A stretch of DNA of 6,235 nucleotides from Helicobacter sp. (GTDB lineage Bacteria; Campylobacterota; Campylobacteria; Campylobacterales; Helicobacteraceae), in the NCBI RefSeq assembly GCF_014799995.1, contig NZ_JAAVGY010000055.1, positions 1-6,235 of the forward strand. Direction: 5' to 3'. A model generated the notes under the pieces. It was given only the letters and a program-made list of their open reading frames with translations. It ran no database searches and was not told the origin of the DNA. The position numbers and the translations under genes are program-made. Shown here piece after piece: positions 5,996-6,235 of the stretch. How positions within the stretch are numbered: the stretch's first letter is position 1; each line of letters begins with the position of its first letter.

Positions 5996-6027
5996 ATAAT
6001 ACCCCCCCCCCCCCCCTTAAAAGTCAA
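5996..6027 (-). promoter_or_regulatory. Autotransporter promoter with a 15-G spacer (phase-variation switch)
   Basis: On the minus strand: -35-like TTGACT (6027-6022, five of six matches to TTGACA), spacer TTTAA plus G15 (6021-6002, 20 bases), -10-like TATTAT (6001-5996, five of six). Start would be near 5989. The upstream DNA around 6045-6070 is A/T-rich with A- and T-runs, like an UP element. Promoters of sigma-70 type prefer 17 bases between boxes, which would need 12 G. At 15 G the promoter should be weak, and slippage in the tract would raise or lower expression. The arrangement is like that of Neisseria porA, opc and fetA. In Campylobacterota the -35 is often weak, so the tract could alternatively act through DNA shape. 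Confidence 0.7.
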
Positions 6028-6128
6028 TTAATTAGCCCTAAAAAGTGAAAAAATTTAAATTTTTGAGGTTTTGCTTGTTTGATAGGTTTTTGTGGCTTTG
6101 TGGGGATATTATTTGCGTCATTGCGAGG
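6002..6128. repeat. Right copy of the ~127-bp direct repeat
   Basis: Partner of 40-167, same orientation, offset about 5.96 kb. It carries the C15 run, the TTGACT box (on the minus strand) and the upstream block GATAGGTTTTTGTGGCTTTG. Downstream of the promoter (below 6002) the two copies share nothing: this one continues into TATTAT and the autotransporter leader, the other into T-runs. Confidence 0.9.
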
Positions 6129-6235
6129 AAATTTAAACTTTGGTTTGTCGTCATTGCGAGCATTATTTATAATGCGTGGCAATCTATAATACTGCACTTC
6201 AATAAATCAAACAATGGAATCTTAATTAAAATAGA
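6117..6235. repeat. Hairpin repeats at the right edge (R4, cut by window end)
   Basis: A truncated unit (6117-6148, CGTCATTGCGAGGAAATTTA) is followed by a full unit at 6152-6190: CATTGCGAG, inner stem GCATTA/TAATGC around TTTA, then CGTGGCAATCTATAAT. The spacer after it (ACAATGGAATCTTAATTAAA) is in the R3 orientation, and a reverse unit is expected beyond the window. Read on the minus strand, this spacer and unit align well with the R2 spacer/reverse unit (TGAAGTNNANNATTATAGAT). Confidence 0.7.

Noticed and set aside
1..6235. tRNA, rRNA or riboswitch
   Set aside because: No cloverleaf with a TTC-loop/CCA-type end, no rRNA core sequence and no recognisable riboswitch motif was seen on either strand.

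Overview
The window looks like chromosome of a low-GC member of the Campylobacterota, most likely an enterohepatic-type Helicobacter. This is an inference from A+T-rich codon use, a Helicobacter-style type V autotransporter, long homopolymeric G/C tracts next to a surface-protein promoter, and a BioA and R-M-type proteins of the sort seen in that group. I cannot name the species. Every supported gene is on the minus strand, so transcription runs from high to low coordinates.

Right to left: positions 5961-6235 hold the control region of an autotransporter gene. Its promoter has a -35-like TTGACT and a -10-like TATTAT separated by a spacer dominated by a run of 15 G (minus strand). The autotransporter (3711-5960) has a signal peptide, a passenger of about 450 residues and a C-terminal beta-barrel ending in Phe. 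It is followed by a 10-bp stem-loop and about 300 bp of dispersed hairpin repeats (3327-3626). Next is bioA (1921-3228), an apparently intact biotin-synthesis aminotransferase. A 194-bp A+T-rich gap carries remnants of small reading frames and a 10-codon leader. It is followed by a complete HNH endonuclease with an N-terminal HARE-HTH-like domain (1037-1726), directly abutting a 5'-truncated D12-class DNA adenine methyltransferase remnant (456-1031). Positions 1-455 contain no gene, only dispersed repeats and, at the extreme left, a second copy of the autotransporter control cassette.

The most notable observation is that duplicated cassette. About 127 bp, including the C/G15 tract and the TTGACT box, occurs at 40-167 and again at 6002-6128 in the same orientation, at about 93% identity counted by eye. 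In the right copy the G-tract sits between -35 and -10, the arrangement expected for phase variation by promoter spacing. In the left copy the same -35 and G15 are followed by T9 and T13 runs and a ribosome binding site whose gene starts just outside the window. This suggests a family of surface-protein genes sharing a switchable promoter module. The second notable feature is a family of imperfect palindromes (CATTGCGAG ... GCAATCNATAAT) whose inner stems differ in sequence but mostly remain self-complementary.

The genes do not form one pathway. BioA is housekeeping metabolism, the autotransporter is a probable variable surface protein, and the nuclease/methylase pair is a decayed or rearranged restriction-modification locus.
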